Source: Alkalicoccus luteus (lineage in GTDB: Bacteria; Bacillota; Bacilli; Bacillales; Salisediminibacteriaceae). Taken from it: DNA of 64,000 nucleotides. Within the stretch, counting starts at the first letter, position 1. The number at the start of each line of letters is the position of its first letter. Of the stretch, positions 40,814-49,656 are shown piece by piece. A program made the translations under genes and the position numbers. The notes under the pieces were generated by a model. That model had not been told where the DNA came from. It worked only from the letters and a program-made list of their open reading frames with translations, and made no database searches. The DNA lies in assembly GCA_052061695.1 (NCBI GenBank), contig JBPZEY010000004.1; one strand, given 5' to 3'.

Positions 40814-42028
40814 TCAGGCTCTGGATGGCACACGTACTTCCTCTTTCACAGAGGTCAGCCGAACCAGCAGCAGAGCCAGCAGCACAGCTGTCAGAAGAAA
40901 GGCGAGCGTCAGTCCCGCAAGTCCCGGCCAGCCTCCTCCCGACCAAATCAAGCCGCCGAGCGGTCCTGCTGCTGTCGATCCTCCGTAATACAGGAAGAGA
41001 TAGATCGAAGACGCCTGTGATTTATTCGTCGCTGCCAGCTGACTGACCCAGCCGCTCGCAACCGAATGGCTGATAAAAAAGCCAAACGTAAACACACCGA
41101 TGCCGATTATTTTAACGACTGCATCGGGCACAAGCGTCAGCGCCGTTCCGCCCGCTGCAAGCAGCAAATTTCCGATTAAAACCTGCTGCCTGCCGAAACG
41201 GTCGAGCAGGCGTCCTGTGAGTACAGAGCTGAACATCCCGACGATCATAATGAGAAACAGCCAGCCGACCAGCGTCTGAGACATGCTGTAAGGCTCCTGC
41301 ATGAGCTCATAGCCAATGAACGTAAACAGTGCCGTGTTGCTCCCGAGCAGCATAAAGCCCATGAGAAACAAACAAATCATAGCAGGCTGCTGCAAGTGAT
41401 ACAGCATGCCCTTCCCCAGTGCCGCCGGATCCGCCTGCTTTGCTTTGAAGTGCTGCGACTCCGGCAGGCTTTTCCAGAACACGACAGCTGCTGCAATGCT
41501 GATCAGGCCTGTGCCGGCAACAGCTGTTTCCCAGCCGAACATCCCCCCGGTAACGCCGGAAAAAACGCGCCCAAACACGGCTCCTGCTGCGTTCCCGCTA
41601 ATATAGAGTCCCATCGCTGCTCCAAGGCTCCCTGGTTCGATCTCTTCTCCTAAATACGCCATCGCAACAGCAGGAAGACCGGCAAGCGCAACGCCAGTGA
41701 GCGTCCGCATCGCGACCATTTCCGTGTAGCCTGGCATAAAAGCAGTTAAAAAGCAGAGAATCGATGCGGCAAACATGGTGAGCACCATCAGCCGCTTTCG
41801 GCCGTACACTTCTGAAATGGTCCCAAATACGAGCATCGCCGCAGCAAGCGCAATCGTCGTACCGGAAAGTGTCCAGCTTGCTGCTGCCGGCGAGACATCA
41901 AACGCGGCAGAAAGCTCCGGCATCAGCGGCTGCACACAGTATAAAATCGCAAACGTATTAAATCCAGCCGCAAAAAATGCGGCTGCTGTTTTCGTGAATG
42001 TCGTTGTCCCCTTGCGAATTTTCGGCAT
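40814..42028 (-). CDS. MFS transporter (YnfM/arabinose-efflux-like)
   Basis: 404 residues from MPKIRKG, with AGGAGGG 7 nt upstream. Twelve predicted helices; the loop 2-3 motif is GTISEVYGRKRLM, and the N-terminal FNTFAILYCVQPLMPEL is typical of the YnfM/YfhI group of drug or metabolite exporters. Just upstream, a LysR gene is divergently transcribed, the usual layout for a regulator and its target. The substrate is unknown. Confidence 0.87.
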   Translation of the reverse strand: MPKIRKGTTTFTKTAAAFFAAGFNTFAILYCVQPLMPELSAAFDVSPAAASWTLSGTTIALAAAMLVFGTISEVYGRKRLMVLTMFAASILCFLTAFMPGYTEMVAMRTLTGVALAGLPAVAMAYLGEEIEPGSLGAAMGLYISGNAAGAVFGRVFSGVTGGMFGWETAVAGTGLISIAAAVVFWKSLPESQHFKAKQADPAALGKGMLYHLQQPAMICLFLMGFMLLGSNTALFTFIGYELMQEPYSMSQTLVGWLFLIMIVGMFSSVLTGRLLDRFGRQQVLIGNLLLAAGGTALTLVPDAVVKIIGIGVFTFGFFISHSVASGWVSQLAATNKSQASSIYLFLYYGGSTAAGPLGGLIWSGGGWPGLAGLTLAFLLTAVLLALLLVRLTSVKEEVRVPSRA

Positions 42029-42086
42029 GTTCATCCCTCCTGCCTGCTTTTTCCATCGTAGCATGCAACATTCATGCTGTATAATG

Positions 42087-42099
42087 CATGATAATCATG
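42087..42099. promoter_or_regulatory. palindromic site between the divergent MFS and LysR genes
   Basis: CATGATAATCATG is a perfect 13-nt palindrome in the 108-nt gap. Further CATG motifs flank it at 42073 and 42105. LysR-type T-N11-A binding is plausible; binding itself is inferred. Confidence 0.45.
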
Positions 42100-42130
42100 T
42101 TATTCATGTCTAATTTGCATAAGGAGGCTG

Positions 42131-43030
42131 ATGGTATTGGATGATATGCAGCTTCGCTATTTTATTGCAGCCGCAGAGCGTGAGCATTTGACGAAGGCGG
42201 CAGCGTTTTTGTCAGTCACCCAGCCGGCGCTGAGCCGTGCCATTTCCCGTCTCGAGGACGAGCTTGGGTCACCGCTGTTTGACCGGCGCGGACGTTCGAT
42301 CTATCTTAACCGCTTTGGGAAGCAATTTTTAATCCGGACCCGCCGGATTGTACAGGAACTGGACACGGCAAAACAGGAGGCCGAAGAGCTTCAGGCGCCG
42401 GACATGGGCCGAATTTCTGTCGGCTTCCTGCACACGCTCAGCACCGGGCTCATGCCGGAGCTGCTTGCTGTTTATAAGGAGAAATATCCGAACGTATCGT
42501 TTGCGCTTGGCCAGGGGCCGTCCCACACCTTGCTGTCTCAGCTTGAAGAGGGCATTTTCGATCTTTGTCTGACCGTCCAGCCTGAAAATCCGTCTTCTGT
42601 CGACTGGCAGCCTTTATGGAAGGAAGAGTTGTACATCACGCTCCCGGACGGTCACCCGCTGGCTTCTGAAACTCATCTGCGCCTGTCTGATATTCAGGAA
42701 GAAGCGTTCATTCATTTAAAGGAAGGATATTCGCTGCGGCGGTCCGTAGAGCGTCTGTTTCGTGAAGCAGGACTGCCGCTTACGCCTGCGTTTGAGGGAG
42801 ATGAAGCGGATACTGCCGCAGGTTTAGTCGGAGCCGGTCTTGGCGTGTCGATTCTTCCAAAGCAGCCGACTGCCAGGACACTGCGAATCGTACAGGTGCC
42901 CATTCAGCCTTCAGGCTCGTCGCGCACAATCGGTCTGTCCAGAATGCGCCGCTCCCAGCTGTCCCCGGCCGCAGAAGCGTTTGCAGATTATGCTGCTAAA
43001 CACCTGGGCCGACACGTTAAAGACCGCTGA
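42131..43030 (+). CDS. LysR-family transcription regulator
   Basis: Up to 299 residues. N-terminal HTH: MQLRYFIAAAEREHLTKAAAFLSVTQPALSRAISRLEDELG, within the usual LysR pattern, followed by FDRRGRSIYLN; a periplasmic-binding-like effector domain fills the rest (LAQPENPS and GLGVSILPKQP regions). AAGGAGG is only 3 nt before the ATG at 42131 but 9 nt before the in-frame TTG at 42137, so TTG may be the true start. It is divergent from the MFS gene and lies 47 nt upstream of the SDR gene. Confidence 0.88.
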   Translation: MVLDDMQLRYFIAAAEREHLTKAAAFLSVTQPALSRAISRLEDELGSPLFDRRGRSIYLNRFGKQFLIRTRRIVQELDTAKQEAEELQAPDMGRISVGFLHTLSTGLMPELLAVYKEKYPNVSFALGQGPSHTLLSQLEEGIFDLCLTVQPENPSSVDWQPLWKEELYITLPDGHPLASETHLRLSDIQEEAFIHLKEGYSLRRSVERLFREAGLPLTPAFEGDEADTAAGLVGAGLGVSILPKQPTARTLRIVQVPIQPSGSSRTIGLSRMRRSQLSPAAEAFADYAAKHLGRHVKDR

Positions 43031-43077
43031 AACGGGTATAGAGCAGTAAAGAAAATAATAAAGAGAGGAGCTTCGCT

Positions 43078-43734
43078 ATGGGAACGAAAACAGTCGTGAT
43101 TGTCGGGGCAGGAACCGGTATCGGTTTTCATACAGCAGAGCGTTTTGGGAAAGCAGGCTTTCACGTTATGCTGACGGCACGAAACCGGGGAAGGCTTGAG
43201 CAGCTGAGCAGTGATCTGCAGGAAAAGGGCATTGATGCCTCGCACATGGTGATGGATGCTGCAAGCGAACCTGCAGTCAAACGGGTTGCAGATACGCTGA
43301 AGGAGCAGGAAACGGAAGTGGAAGCGGTACTGTTTAATGCAGTTGGCGGCACGCCGGAAGTTCCGTCGCAGCTGTCGACATCGATTGTGATGCAGGATCT
43401 GCAGGTCAGCATCGGAGGCATGCTTCACGTTTTTCAGCACCTGCGGCCGCTTTTCACCGACCAGGCTGCTTTTCTCGTTACCGGTGGAGCCTTCTCCCTC
43501 GAGCCGTACGCTCCATTTGCTTCCTTATCGCTGAACAAAGCAGCTCAGCGCAACCTGACCCGGTCGCTGCACGATGAAATGAAGGAGCACGGTCTGTTCG
43601 TTGGCACGATTACGATTGCTGGCATGGTGAAGGAGGGAACGTTTTTCGCTCCTGAAAACATTGCTGATGCGATTTACAGCTTTTATGAAAATCGCCCTGC
43701 GTTCGAGACCATTTACAAAGAACAGAGCGCGTAA
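43078..43734 (+). CDS. SDR-family protein lacking the catalytic tyrosine
   Basis: 218 residues. The cofactor motif GAGTGIG at residue 11, ARNRGRLEQL and NAVGG show a short-chain dehydrogenase fold binding NAD(P). The expected YxxxK active site reads LSLNK, so the Tyr is replaced by Leu while Lys stays. Oxidoreductase activity is therefore doubtful; it may bind cofactor only or use another residue. GAGGAG is 7 nt upstream. It probably forms an operon with the LysR gene. Confidence 0.83.
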   Translation: MGTKTVVIVGAGTGIGFHTAERFGKAGFHVMLTARNRGRLEQLSSDLQEKGIDASHMVMDAASEPAVKRVADTLKEQETEVEAVLFNAVGGTPEVPSQLSTSIVMQDLQVSIGGMLHVFQHLRPLFTDQAAFLVTGGAFSLEPYAPFASLSLNKAAQRNLTRSLHDEMKEHGLFVGTITIAGMVKEGTFFAPENIADAIYSFYENRPAFETIYKEQSA

Positions 43735-43753
43735 CCCTTTCATAACACAAGCA

Positions 43754-43796
43754 AAGGCCCGGATCAGGTTTATTAGTTGATCCGGGCCTTCCTCAT
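43754..43796. terminator. bidirectional terminator between SDR and DD-carboxypeptidase genes
   Basis: AAGGCCCGGATCA and TGATCCGGGCCTT form a 13-bp stem between two convergent genes. Confidence 0.85.
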
Positions 43797-44798
43797 TTAT
43801 CGAAGCTGTTCAGGCGGATCCTGCAGCATTTCTTCGAGCAGGATATCCCCGTTCCATTTTTTCAAACGAACGCTGCCATAGCCGCTGACGTCAATCGCAA
43901 TGGTTAAAGGAAGCTTCTGCTGATTCAGCTCCGCGGCAGAGGCGCGTGGCAGCAGCCCGATGCCACGTTTTTTAGACTGGTGGAAACCGTAGTCAAGCAG
44001 TGCCTCTGTATCCTGATACATGATATCCGACGTCGGCGCTTTCAGAGTTACGGCGATGATGCTCGTTCCATCCCGTTCCGCCGTCGTCACCAGTGTGAAC
44101 CCTGACTGGGAAACAAACCCGTTTTTCAAACCAGTTACCCCGGCATAGTTTCCTAGCAGAAGATGGTGGTTGTAAATCGTTGTTTCCCATCCTTCTCCTT
44201 CCCAGTCAAGCTCTCTCGTGCCGGCGATTTCCATGAACTCATCGTTTTTCATCGCATATTGAGCAATCGCAGCCATATCCTCAGCCGTTGTAAAGTGCTC
44301 CGGATGATAAAGACCGTGCGGGTTTTGAAACTGCGTGTTCACCGCTCCTGCTTTTTCACGAACGAAGTCTGTCATTTCTTCGGCAAAGGCCTCTTCGCTT
44401 CCGGCAAGGTGCTCCGCGATGACCGTCCCGGCATCGTTTCCGGAATTAATGACAAGCCCTTCAACGAGCTGACGAAGCTCCATTTCCTCATCTTCAAGCA
44501 GAAAAACGCTCGTCCCATCCGTTTCCACTGCGTTCTCACTGACAACCGCTGTTTCAGATAAGTCTGCTTCTTCCACAGCCAGCAGACCGGAGACGATCTT
44601 CGTGATGCTTGCAGGATACATGCGTTCGGAGGCGTTCTTTTCATAAAGTACTTCTCCAGTTCCGGCATTCATTAGAAAAGCGGATTCACTTTCGATCCGG
44701 GGCGCCTCTCCATACGCTGACACCTGCCCGCCTCCGATCAGGAGCAGACTTGCTGCAGCAATGACTGCTCCTGTCATTTTCCATGTCTGTCTTTTCAT
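43797..44798 (-). CDS. D-alanyl-D-alanine carboxypeptidase (S11, PBP5/DacF type)
   Basis: 333 residues. A signal peptide ends near VSAYG. The S11 active site has SxxK in PASITK (about residue 63), SxN in INSGNDAG and KTG-like LKNGF. A C-terminal PBP5-associated segment follows (LLPRASAAELNQQKLPL). The enzyme removes the last D-Ala from peptidoglycan stem peptides outside the membrane. The third motif reads KNG rather than KTG, which deserves note. AAGGTG lies 8 nt upstream. Confidence 0.9.
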   Translation of the reverse strand: MKRQTWKMTGAVIAAASLLLIGGGQVSAYGEAPRIESESAFLMNAGTGEVLYEKNASERMYPASITKIVSGLLAVEEADLSETAVVSENAVETDGTSVFLLEDEEMELRQLVEGLVINSGNDAGTVIAEHLAGSEEAFAEEMTDFVREKAGAVNTQFQNPHGLYHPEHFTTAEDMAAIAQYAMKNDEFMEIAGTRELDWEGEGWETTIYNHHLLLGNYAGVTGLKNGFVSQSGFTLVTTAERDGTSIIAVTLKAPTSDIMYQDTEALLDYGFHQSKKRGIGLLPRASAAELNQQKLPLTIAIDVSGYGSVRLKKWNGDILLEEMLQDPPEQLR

Positions 44799-44888
44799 CT
44801 TCCATCACCTTTTTCAGCATCTATTGTTGGAAGGAAGTAGTAGTTGATTTGAAATTCTTTCCTGCTCTACTACACGAAAGTGTTCGTT

Positions 44889-44937
44889 GAAAAAAAGAAG
44901 CACGGCCTGCTGCGATATCCGCAGGTAGCACCGTGCT
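44889..44937 (-). terminator. terminator after the NlpC/P60 gene
   Basis: On the minus strand AGCACGG...CCGTGCT with an inner CTGCG/CGCAG pair is followed by TCTTTTTTT. Confidence 0.88.
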
Positions 44938-44960
44938 GGTAAAACAATCATACGTGTTTA

Positions 44961-45674
44961 TTAGAAGCTGCGTGCTCCGATGTACGCGCTGCTCCAGTAA
45001 GGGTTGCTGCTCAGGTTGGAAATCGTTACACCTGTAGAAGCTCCGGAGTGAATGAACTCGTTGTTTCCGAGGTAGATTCCCGCGTGGGAAGGACCTGTAC
45101 GAGTTTCAAAGAATACGATATCTCCCGGCTGCGGATTGGATACAGCTGTACCCGCGCTCCACATTTGAGCTACTGTACGCGGCAGGCTTTCACCGTGCTG
45201 GTTGAATACGTAGTTGATGAATCCGCTGCAGTCAAATCCGGACGGGCTCATGCCTCCCCAGACATAAGGGCTTCCGATCAGACCACGTGCAGTTGAAATC
45301 ATCGCGCTTGCGTTGTTAGAAGAGCTTGTGCCTGCAACCTGTGTGTTGCTTGTAGAAGACGTGCTGCTTGAAGAAGAAGCACTGCTTCCGTCTGCAAGAC
45401 CCAGGGAAGACTGTGTAGCAGGACCAGCTACCCCGTAAAAGTTGCCTGCCGGGCTGGAAATGCCGTTTGAAAGCTGGTAACGCTGTACTGCTGCAAGCGT
45501 CAGCGGACCAAATACGCCATCTACGTTTGATGCATTGTTGTACCCTTCGTCAGCCAGAGTCTGCTGAAGCTCACGGACATCCCCGCCGCGATCTCCCATG
45601 CTCATTGCGTCAGTTACGGTTGGTGCTGCGAAAATTGCTCCTGCTACTGCGAGGCTCATTACTAGTTTTTTCAT
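44961..45674 (-). CDS. secreted NlpC/P60 peptidoglycan endopeptidase with PG-binding domain
   Basis: 237 residues from MKKLVMSLAV. Signal peptide (to about 22), PG_binding_1 domain (about 25-85; GDRGGDVRELQQTLADEGY, DGVFGPLTLAAVQRYQ), Ser/Thr linker (about 92-118), NlpC/P60 domain (about 122-237) with catalytic Cys in FDCSGF, His in PSHAGIYLG and His in EFIHSG. It cuts stem-peptide bonds in cell-wall turnover. GGGAGAG precedes the ATG after a leader of more than 180 nt. It resembles Bacillus autolysins such as CwlS and LytE but lacks LysM. Confidence 0.92.
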   Translation of the reverse strand: MKKLVMSLAVAGAIFAAPTVTDAMSMGDRGGDVRELQQTLADEGYNNASNVDGVFGPLTLAAVQRYQLSNGISSPAGNFYGVAGPATQSSLGLADGSSASSSSSTSSTSNTQVAGTSSSNNASAMISTARGLIGSPYVWGGMSPSGFDCSGFINYVFNQHGESLPRTVAQMWSAGTAVSNPQPGDIVFFETRTGPSHAGIYLGNNEFIHSGASTGVTISNLSSNPYWSSAYIGARSF

Positions 45675-45848
45675 AAGTTCTCTCTCCCACTTTCTCAAAT
45701 AAATTAGTTTTGTTTTTTTTATGTTTTTTTCTCTCTAATGTTTTCTCTCAACGGGTTTAATCGTACACAATATCGGGTAAAAAGTGTACCTTTATCTCCA
45801 AATGTCAATAAACTTAAAACGATCTGTTACACTTTGTAATATTAAACA
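45675..45848 (-). promoter_or_regulatory. long AT-rich leader of the NlpC/P60 gene
   Basis: Minus strand contains TTGACA near 45807 but no well-spaced -10. The inverted elements AAAGTGTA/TACACTTT and GGTACAC/GTGTAC stand about 90-180 nt before the start. TGTTAC-N4-TGTAAT at 45825-45840 on the plus strand resembles, with one base short in spacing, a WalR box. No gene is seen. Confidence 0.35.
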
Positions 45849-45887
45849 CAAAAAAAGAGCGCTTTTTGATGACGGTCTAAAGCGCTC
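45849..45887 (-). terminator. orphan terminator upstream of the NlpC/P60 gene
   Basis: On the minus strand GAGCGCTTT pairs with AAAGCGCTC and runs into seven T. Because the oxidoreductase gene upstream already has its own terminator at 46087-46122, this one seems to end a separate transcript in the intervening 200 nt. Confidence 0.75.
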
Positions 45888-45896
45888 ATGGCAGTA

Positions 45897-45925
45897 CTGA
45901 AACGGTGATATGGCATCGTTTTCAG
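45897..45925 (-). other. hairpin just before the orphan terminator (candidate small-RNA structure)
   Basis: CTGAAAACG and CGTTTCAG pair (one bulge) about 10 nt ahead of the orphan terminator. Upstream, at 45961-45982, is the palindrome TGTAAC-N10-GTTACA. A small RNA or attenuator is inferred; no ORF explains it. Confidence 0.4.
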
Positions 45926-46086
45926 AATATTTTGTGTAATATTTTCGTAACAATAAAACATGTAACGTTTCGTTTTGTTACATTTACAAGAGATTTTTTC
46001 GCATATTGCAGGAAGTGCCGTCTACCTTCTCCCTTTATGAGCTAACGCAGTGTGCTCTGCTCATGCAGCCGGAACGCTTACCTCAA

Positions 46087-46122
46087 CAAAAAACAGCTGC
46101 CCCTTTTCCACTCGGGACAGCT
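46087..46122 (-). terminator. terminator after the MDR oxidoreductase gene
   Basis: On the minus strand AGCTGTCCC pairs with GGGGCAGCT and is followed by GTTTTTTG, 25 nt past the stop. Confidence 0.82.
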
Positions 46123-46146
46123 CTTTTTCTCGTATCACATGATTAA

Positions 46147-47139
46147 TTAAGCTGGCGTCAACGCAGCATTTCCTCGGACATCAAGAATGACCGGTCCCCG
46201 TCTTTTCTCTGTTTCCACGTATCGGTGAGCCTCCGCAGCTTCTGAGAGTCCAAAGATCCGGTCGGTCACCGGCCGGATCCGTTTTTCCCGTACAAGCTCC
46301 GCTAAATAGCGGAGGTCCTGCTGTACGTCGGCCGGCTTTCGAAGACCTGTAGCGGCAAAGACAGCCTTAGGCCCGGTGCGGAAGCGGCTGGTCAGCATGC
46401 GGTATAGAACATTCAGCTTCAAATCAGCTGTCATGTAGCGGCCTTGCTTTGCCAAAAACGGACGCACTTCAGAAAATGAATAGGTTCCGGGAATATCAAA
46501 CATAATGTCATATGCTATGCCTTCAGGAGCCGGTCCGCAGCTGTAATCATGAATGTTATCGACGTCGAGATTTTGCAAAAAAACGCTGTTTCTTCCGGCA
46601 GCAGACGCTGTCACGTCCGCTCCGAACAGACGCGCAAACTGTACTGCATACACACCTACTCCTCCGGCTGCACCGTTTATCCAGACAGCCTTTCCCGGGG
46701 ACACCTGCGCATGATCCCGGATAAACGGAAGCGCCGTCAGTCCGCCGTAGCTGAGCGAAGCAGCTTCTGCATAGCTCGTGCCCTCGGGGATAAAGGCGCA
46801 CGCCGAGTCTGCACGAATCACCATGTACTCTGCATGGGCACCAAACTGCGTTGAGGATGACCCAAATACGTGCATGCCGCTTCGCCACTCCTTCACCCTG
46901 TCACCTGTCTTGACGATGACACCGGCAAACGTATCTCCCGGTACACGCTTCGGCCGCCTTATCCCTGTAAACAAACGGACCGCCGCCGGTCTGCCTGCCC
47001 GGAACGCACAATCCGGCGGAGTTACAACCGCTGCTTCCACACGGATCAGCAGTTCATTCTCTTGTGGAACCGGCTCATTCTCCTCTGTTATGCGAATGTT
47101 TTCCGGGCCTCCGTAAGCGGTAACTCGTACTGCTTTCAT
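46147..47139 (-). CDS. MDR-family NAD(P)-dependent oxidoreductase (quinone-reductase-like)
   Basis: 330 residues. GroES-like N-terminus (VRVTAYGGPENIRI, PGDTFAGVIVKTG), Rossmann motif INGAAGGVGVYAVQFARLFGA (about residue 150) and the usual C-terminal GPVILDVRG. The zinc-binding cysteines of alcohol dehydrogenases are absent, which points to the quinone oxidoreductase/crotonyl-CoA-like branch. The substrate is unknown. GAGGGAGGGAGCGGAC precedes the ATG. It is divergent from the TetR-MFS pair, which might regulate it. Confidence 0.87.
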   Translation of the reverse strand: MKAVRVTAYGGPENIRITEENEPVPQENELLIRVEAAVVTPPDCAFRAGRPAAVRLFTGIRRPKRVPGDTFAGVIVKTGDRVKEWRSGMHVFGSSSTQFGAHAEYMVIRADSACAFIPEGTSYAEAASLSYGGLTALPFIRDHAQVSPGKAVWINGAAGGVGVYAVQFARLFGADVTASAAGRNSVFLQNLDVDNIHDYSCGPAPEGIAYDIMFDIPGTYSFSEVRPFLAKQGRYMTADLKLNVLYRMLTSRFRTGPKAVFAATGLRKPADVQQDLRYLAELVREKRIRPVTDRIFGLSEAAEAHRYVETEKRRGPVILDVRGNAALTPA

Positions 47140-47266
47140 GTCCGCTCCCTCCCTCTTTTCTCTATCATACGTCCAGCCGGGTGAAAGGGGTACGGCAGCG
47201 TTTTGCCAAAATTGGAGTTTATTTGTTGCTGCGGTGGAGAGCGCTGTGATAAAGTATTATGGTCAA

Positions 47267-47286
47267 ACGGTCATTTTAATGACCGT
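47267..47286 (+). promoter_or_regulatory. perfect palindromic operator upstream of the TetR gene
   Basis: ACGGTCATTTTAATGACCGT has 9-bp arms around TT and follows a TATTAT-like -10 (47255). Its position, 33 nt before the ATG, and its symmetry suit autoregulation by the TetR protein. Confidence 0.75.
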
Positions 47287-47318
47287 ACAGTCAAATCGCA
47301 TTCGTTGGAGGGAAAAAG

Positions 47319-48125
47319 ATGTCCAGAAAACAGCGCCTGATGAAGGCTGCGCTTGATTTGTTTCAATCCTCCGGCATCCGTAACGCTTCCATCGCAAAAA
47401 TCACCGAAGCAGCAGGCATGTCAAAAGGATCGTTTTATCAGCATTTCGATTCGAAAGAAGCACTGGTACTTGCCGTGCTCGATCTTTATTACGAGACGTT
47501 ATTTGCTTCTCCTGAAGAAAAAGAGAATGGCCGGGCTCTGCTTCAGGCCAGGCTTAAATGGGAAATTGATCATGCGCTTGCTCATCGAACCTTCATTTTT
47601 GAACTAATGAGCACGTACCCGCTGGGTGGCGACCATGGCATTACCGAGGCGTTTCAAGCTCATCACGCACAAGTTCTGACATGGCGGCAGTCAGCTCTGC
47701 TTGCCGCCTTCGGTTCGTCAATTGAATCTCAGCTGGAAGATCTCTCTATGCTGACAGACGGAATCTTGCACAGCTACCTGCAGCAAATGCTCTGGCATAA
47801 CCGTGCATATTCTCCTCACGATATCAGCGAGTTTATCGTTTCAGCTGCAGAAGCACTCGCAGGTTTGGATCGGCCTTCTTTGTCGACCGAAAAAGTGACA
47901 ATGGAGGAGCTTCACGAATCATGCGGGCGGGCGCTGACGCTTTGCCGCGAAAAACGAACGCGGGAGCTGTTAAATGAAATACTCGGTCAGTTTCAAGACG
48001 GCGCCCCGGTCTGGATTGTTGTGGATACACTGCTGGAAAAGGCCGCCTCCCTCGAAAAGCACAGTGGCATCCGTGAGCTGGAATTGCAGTGGGTGCGCTG
48101 GAAAGGAGTGCAGGCTGATGACTAA
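47319..48125 (+). CDS. TetR/AcrR-family repressor
   Basis: 268 residues, long for TetR. The N-terminal HTH reads ALDLFQSSGIRNASIAKITEAAGMSKGSFYQHFDSKEALV; the remainder is a helical ligand domain with an extended C-terminal part (MEELHESCGRALTLCREK and after). GGAGGG is 8 nt upstream. It overlaps the start of the MFS gene by 8 nt, so the pair is a drug-type repressor/exporter operon. A perfect 20-nt palindrome upstream is the likely operator. Confidence 0.9.
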   Translation: MSRKQRLMKAALDLFQSSGIRNASIAKITEAAGMSKGSFYQHFDSKEALVLAVLDLYYETLFASPEEKENGRALLQARLKWEIDHALAHRTFIFELMSTYPLGGDHGITEAFQAHHAQVLTWRQSALLAAFGSSIESQLEDLSMLTDGILHSYLQQMLWHNRAYSPHDISEFIVSAAEALAGLDRPSLSTEKVTMEELHESCGRALTLCREKRTRELLNEILGQFQDGAPVWIVVDTLLEKAASLEKHSGIRELELQWVRWKGVQADD

Positions 48126-49566
48126 TGCTTTATCCCCTCGGGAAAAGAAAGCGATGATAGCCGCTCTTCTGCTTGGTGCTTTTATGGGAATCACCAACGA
48201 GACACTTCTCGCAACGGCACTGCCGACCATTCAACAGGTGTTTTCGATTACGCAGGGAGAGGTGCAGTGGCTGACTACCGTATTTCTCATGGTCAACGGG
48301 ATCATGATTCCGATTTCCGCGTTTTTAATTGAACGCTTTTCAACACGGCATTTATTTTTAACGGCCATCAGCCTGTTCGGCGCCGGAACGCTCCTGGCTG
48401 CCGTATCCTGGTCCTTTCCGATGCTGCTCGCCGGCCGCGTTGTCCAGGCTTCAGGATCAGGGATCATGCTGCCGCTGCTCATGACGGTTCTGCTGATTCT
48501 CATACCGCCGGAGCGACGCGGCAGAGCAATGGGGCTCCTCGGAATTGTTATTGCCTTTGGTCCGGCAATCGGTCCGACACTCTCCGGTGTGCTTCTGGAG
48601 TATTTTAGCTGGCGGTCCCTGTTTGTTACCGTGCTGCCTCTCGTCGCACTTGCCATGACGCTTGCGTTCTTTTTTATGCGGAATGTCACAGAGCTCTCCA
48701 AGCCGAAGCTCGACGTGCTTTCCATTATCTTGTCTTCAGCCGGTTTCGGGTCGTTTCTATACGGATTCGGGGTCGCTTCAAAGGAAGGATTTACAAGTCC
48801 ACTCGTCGTTGGACTCGTCCTGCTTGGGGCATTGATTATTAGTTTATTCGTCCGCCGGCAGTTCAAGCTCCCACGTCCGATTCTGGAATTCCGGATTTTT
48901 AAATTTCCAATTTTCACGCTGTCGATCGGGATTACGCTCGTGTCGATGGTCTCCCTGATCGGAGCCGAAACGATGCTGCCCCTGTTTGTGCAGAATGTAC
49001 TAGGTTTCACACCGCTTCAATCTGGTCTTATGCTGCTGCCAGGCGCTGTCGTGATCGGTATCATGTCTCCTATCGCCGGAGCGCTGTTTGATAAATATGG
49101 AGCTAAGCGGCTCGCTATTCCAGGATTTGTGATCGTCGTGATTACGACCGGCATGCTGACCCAGCTGTCACTCGATATGTCTTTTGCGTTTTTAACGACC
49201 GTGTATGCCGTCCGTATGTTCGGTCTGTCGCTGACGTTGATACCGGTTATGACGGCTGCGCTTAATCAGATTCCGCAGCACTGGTACGCTCACGGCTCTG
49301 CGATGGCCAATACACTTCAGCAGATCTCTGCTTCCATCGGAACAGCGCTGCTGATCACGTTTGTCGGAATCGGTACCCAGCTGTATAATCCGGCCGCCTC
49401 TCAGGCAGATCCCGCGCTTATGGCGGAGTTGAACGGATTTCAATGGGGCTTTATCGGCAGTCTGATCATGGCAGCCATCGCTCTTGTATTAAGCTTTTTT
49501 TTGAAGCCGGGGAGAGCTGTTCCAACTACAGCATCCGAACCCGAAGAGCAGCGAATCGCCCAGTAA
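48118..49566 (+). CDS. DHA2-family MFS multidrug exporter (EmrB/QacA type)
   Basis: 482 residues from MTNALSPRE, with AAAGGAG 9 nt upstream, inside the end of tetR (8-nt overlap). Fourteen predicted helices; motif C-like GPAIGPTLSGVLLEYFSWR and the N-terminal LATALPTIQQVF with QWLTTVFLMVNGIMIPI are DHA2 hallmarks (H+-driven drug export). It is preceded by its TetR repressor. The substrate is unknown. Confidence 0.9.
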   Translation: MTNALSPREKKAMIAALLLGAFMGITNETLLATALPTIQQVFSITQGEVQWLTTVFLMVNGIMIPISAFLIERFSTRHLFLTAISLFGAGTLLAAVSWSFPMLLAGRVVQASGSGIMLPLLMTVLLILIPPERRGRAMGLLGIVIAFGPAIGPTLSGVLLEYFSWRSLFVTVLPLVALAMTLAFFFMRNVTELSKPKLDVLSIILSSAGFGSFLYGFGVASKEGFTSPLVVGLVLLGALIISLFVRRQFKLPRPILEFRIFKFPIFTLSIGITLVSMVSLIGAETMLPLFVQNVLGFTPLQSGLMLLPGAVVIGIMSPIAGALFDKYGAKRLAIPGFVIVVITTGMLTQLSLDMSFAFLTTVYAVRMFGLSLTLIPVMTAALNQIPQHWYAHGSAMANTLQQISASIGTALLITFVGIGTQLYNPAASQADPALMAELNGFQWGFIGSLIMAAIALVLSFFLKPGRAVPTTASEPEEQRIAQ

Positions 49567-49656
49567 TCAGACTATCTGTTCCAAACGCGCACAACATGAC
49601 CGGCAGCTTTCGTTCCGCTTCCGTACACTAAGGTTAGAAAAGAAAGGAGGGTCTCC

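Noticed and set aside
45675..46146. Cyclic-di-AMP (ydaO) riboswitch before the NlpC/P60 gene
   Set aside because: Such genes often carry one, but I could not find the conserved ydaO segments in this leader.
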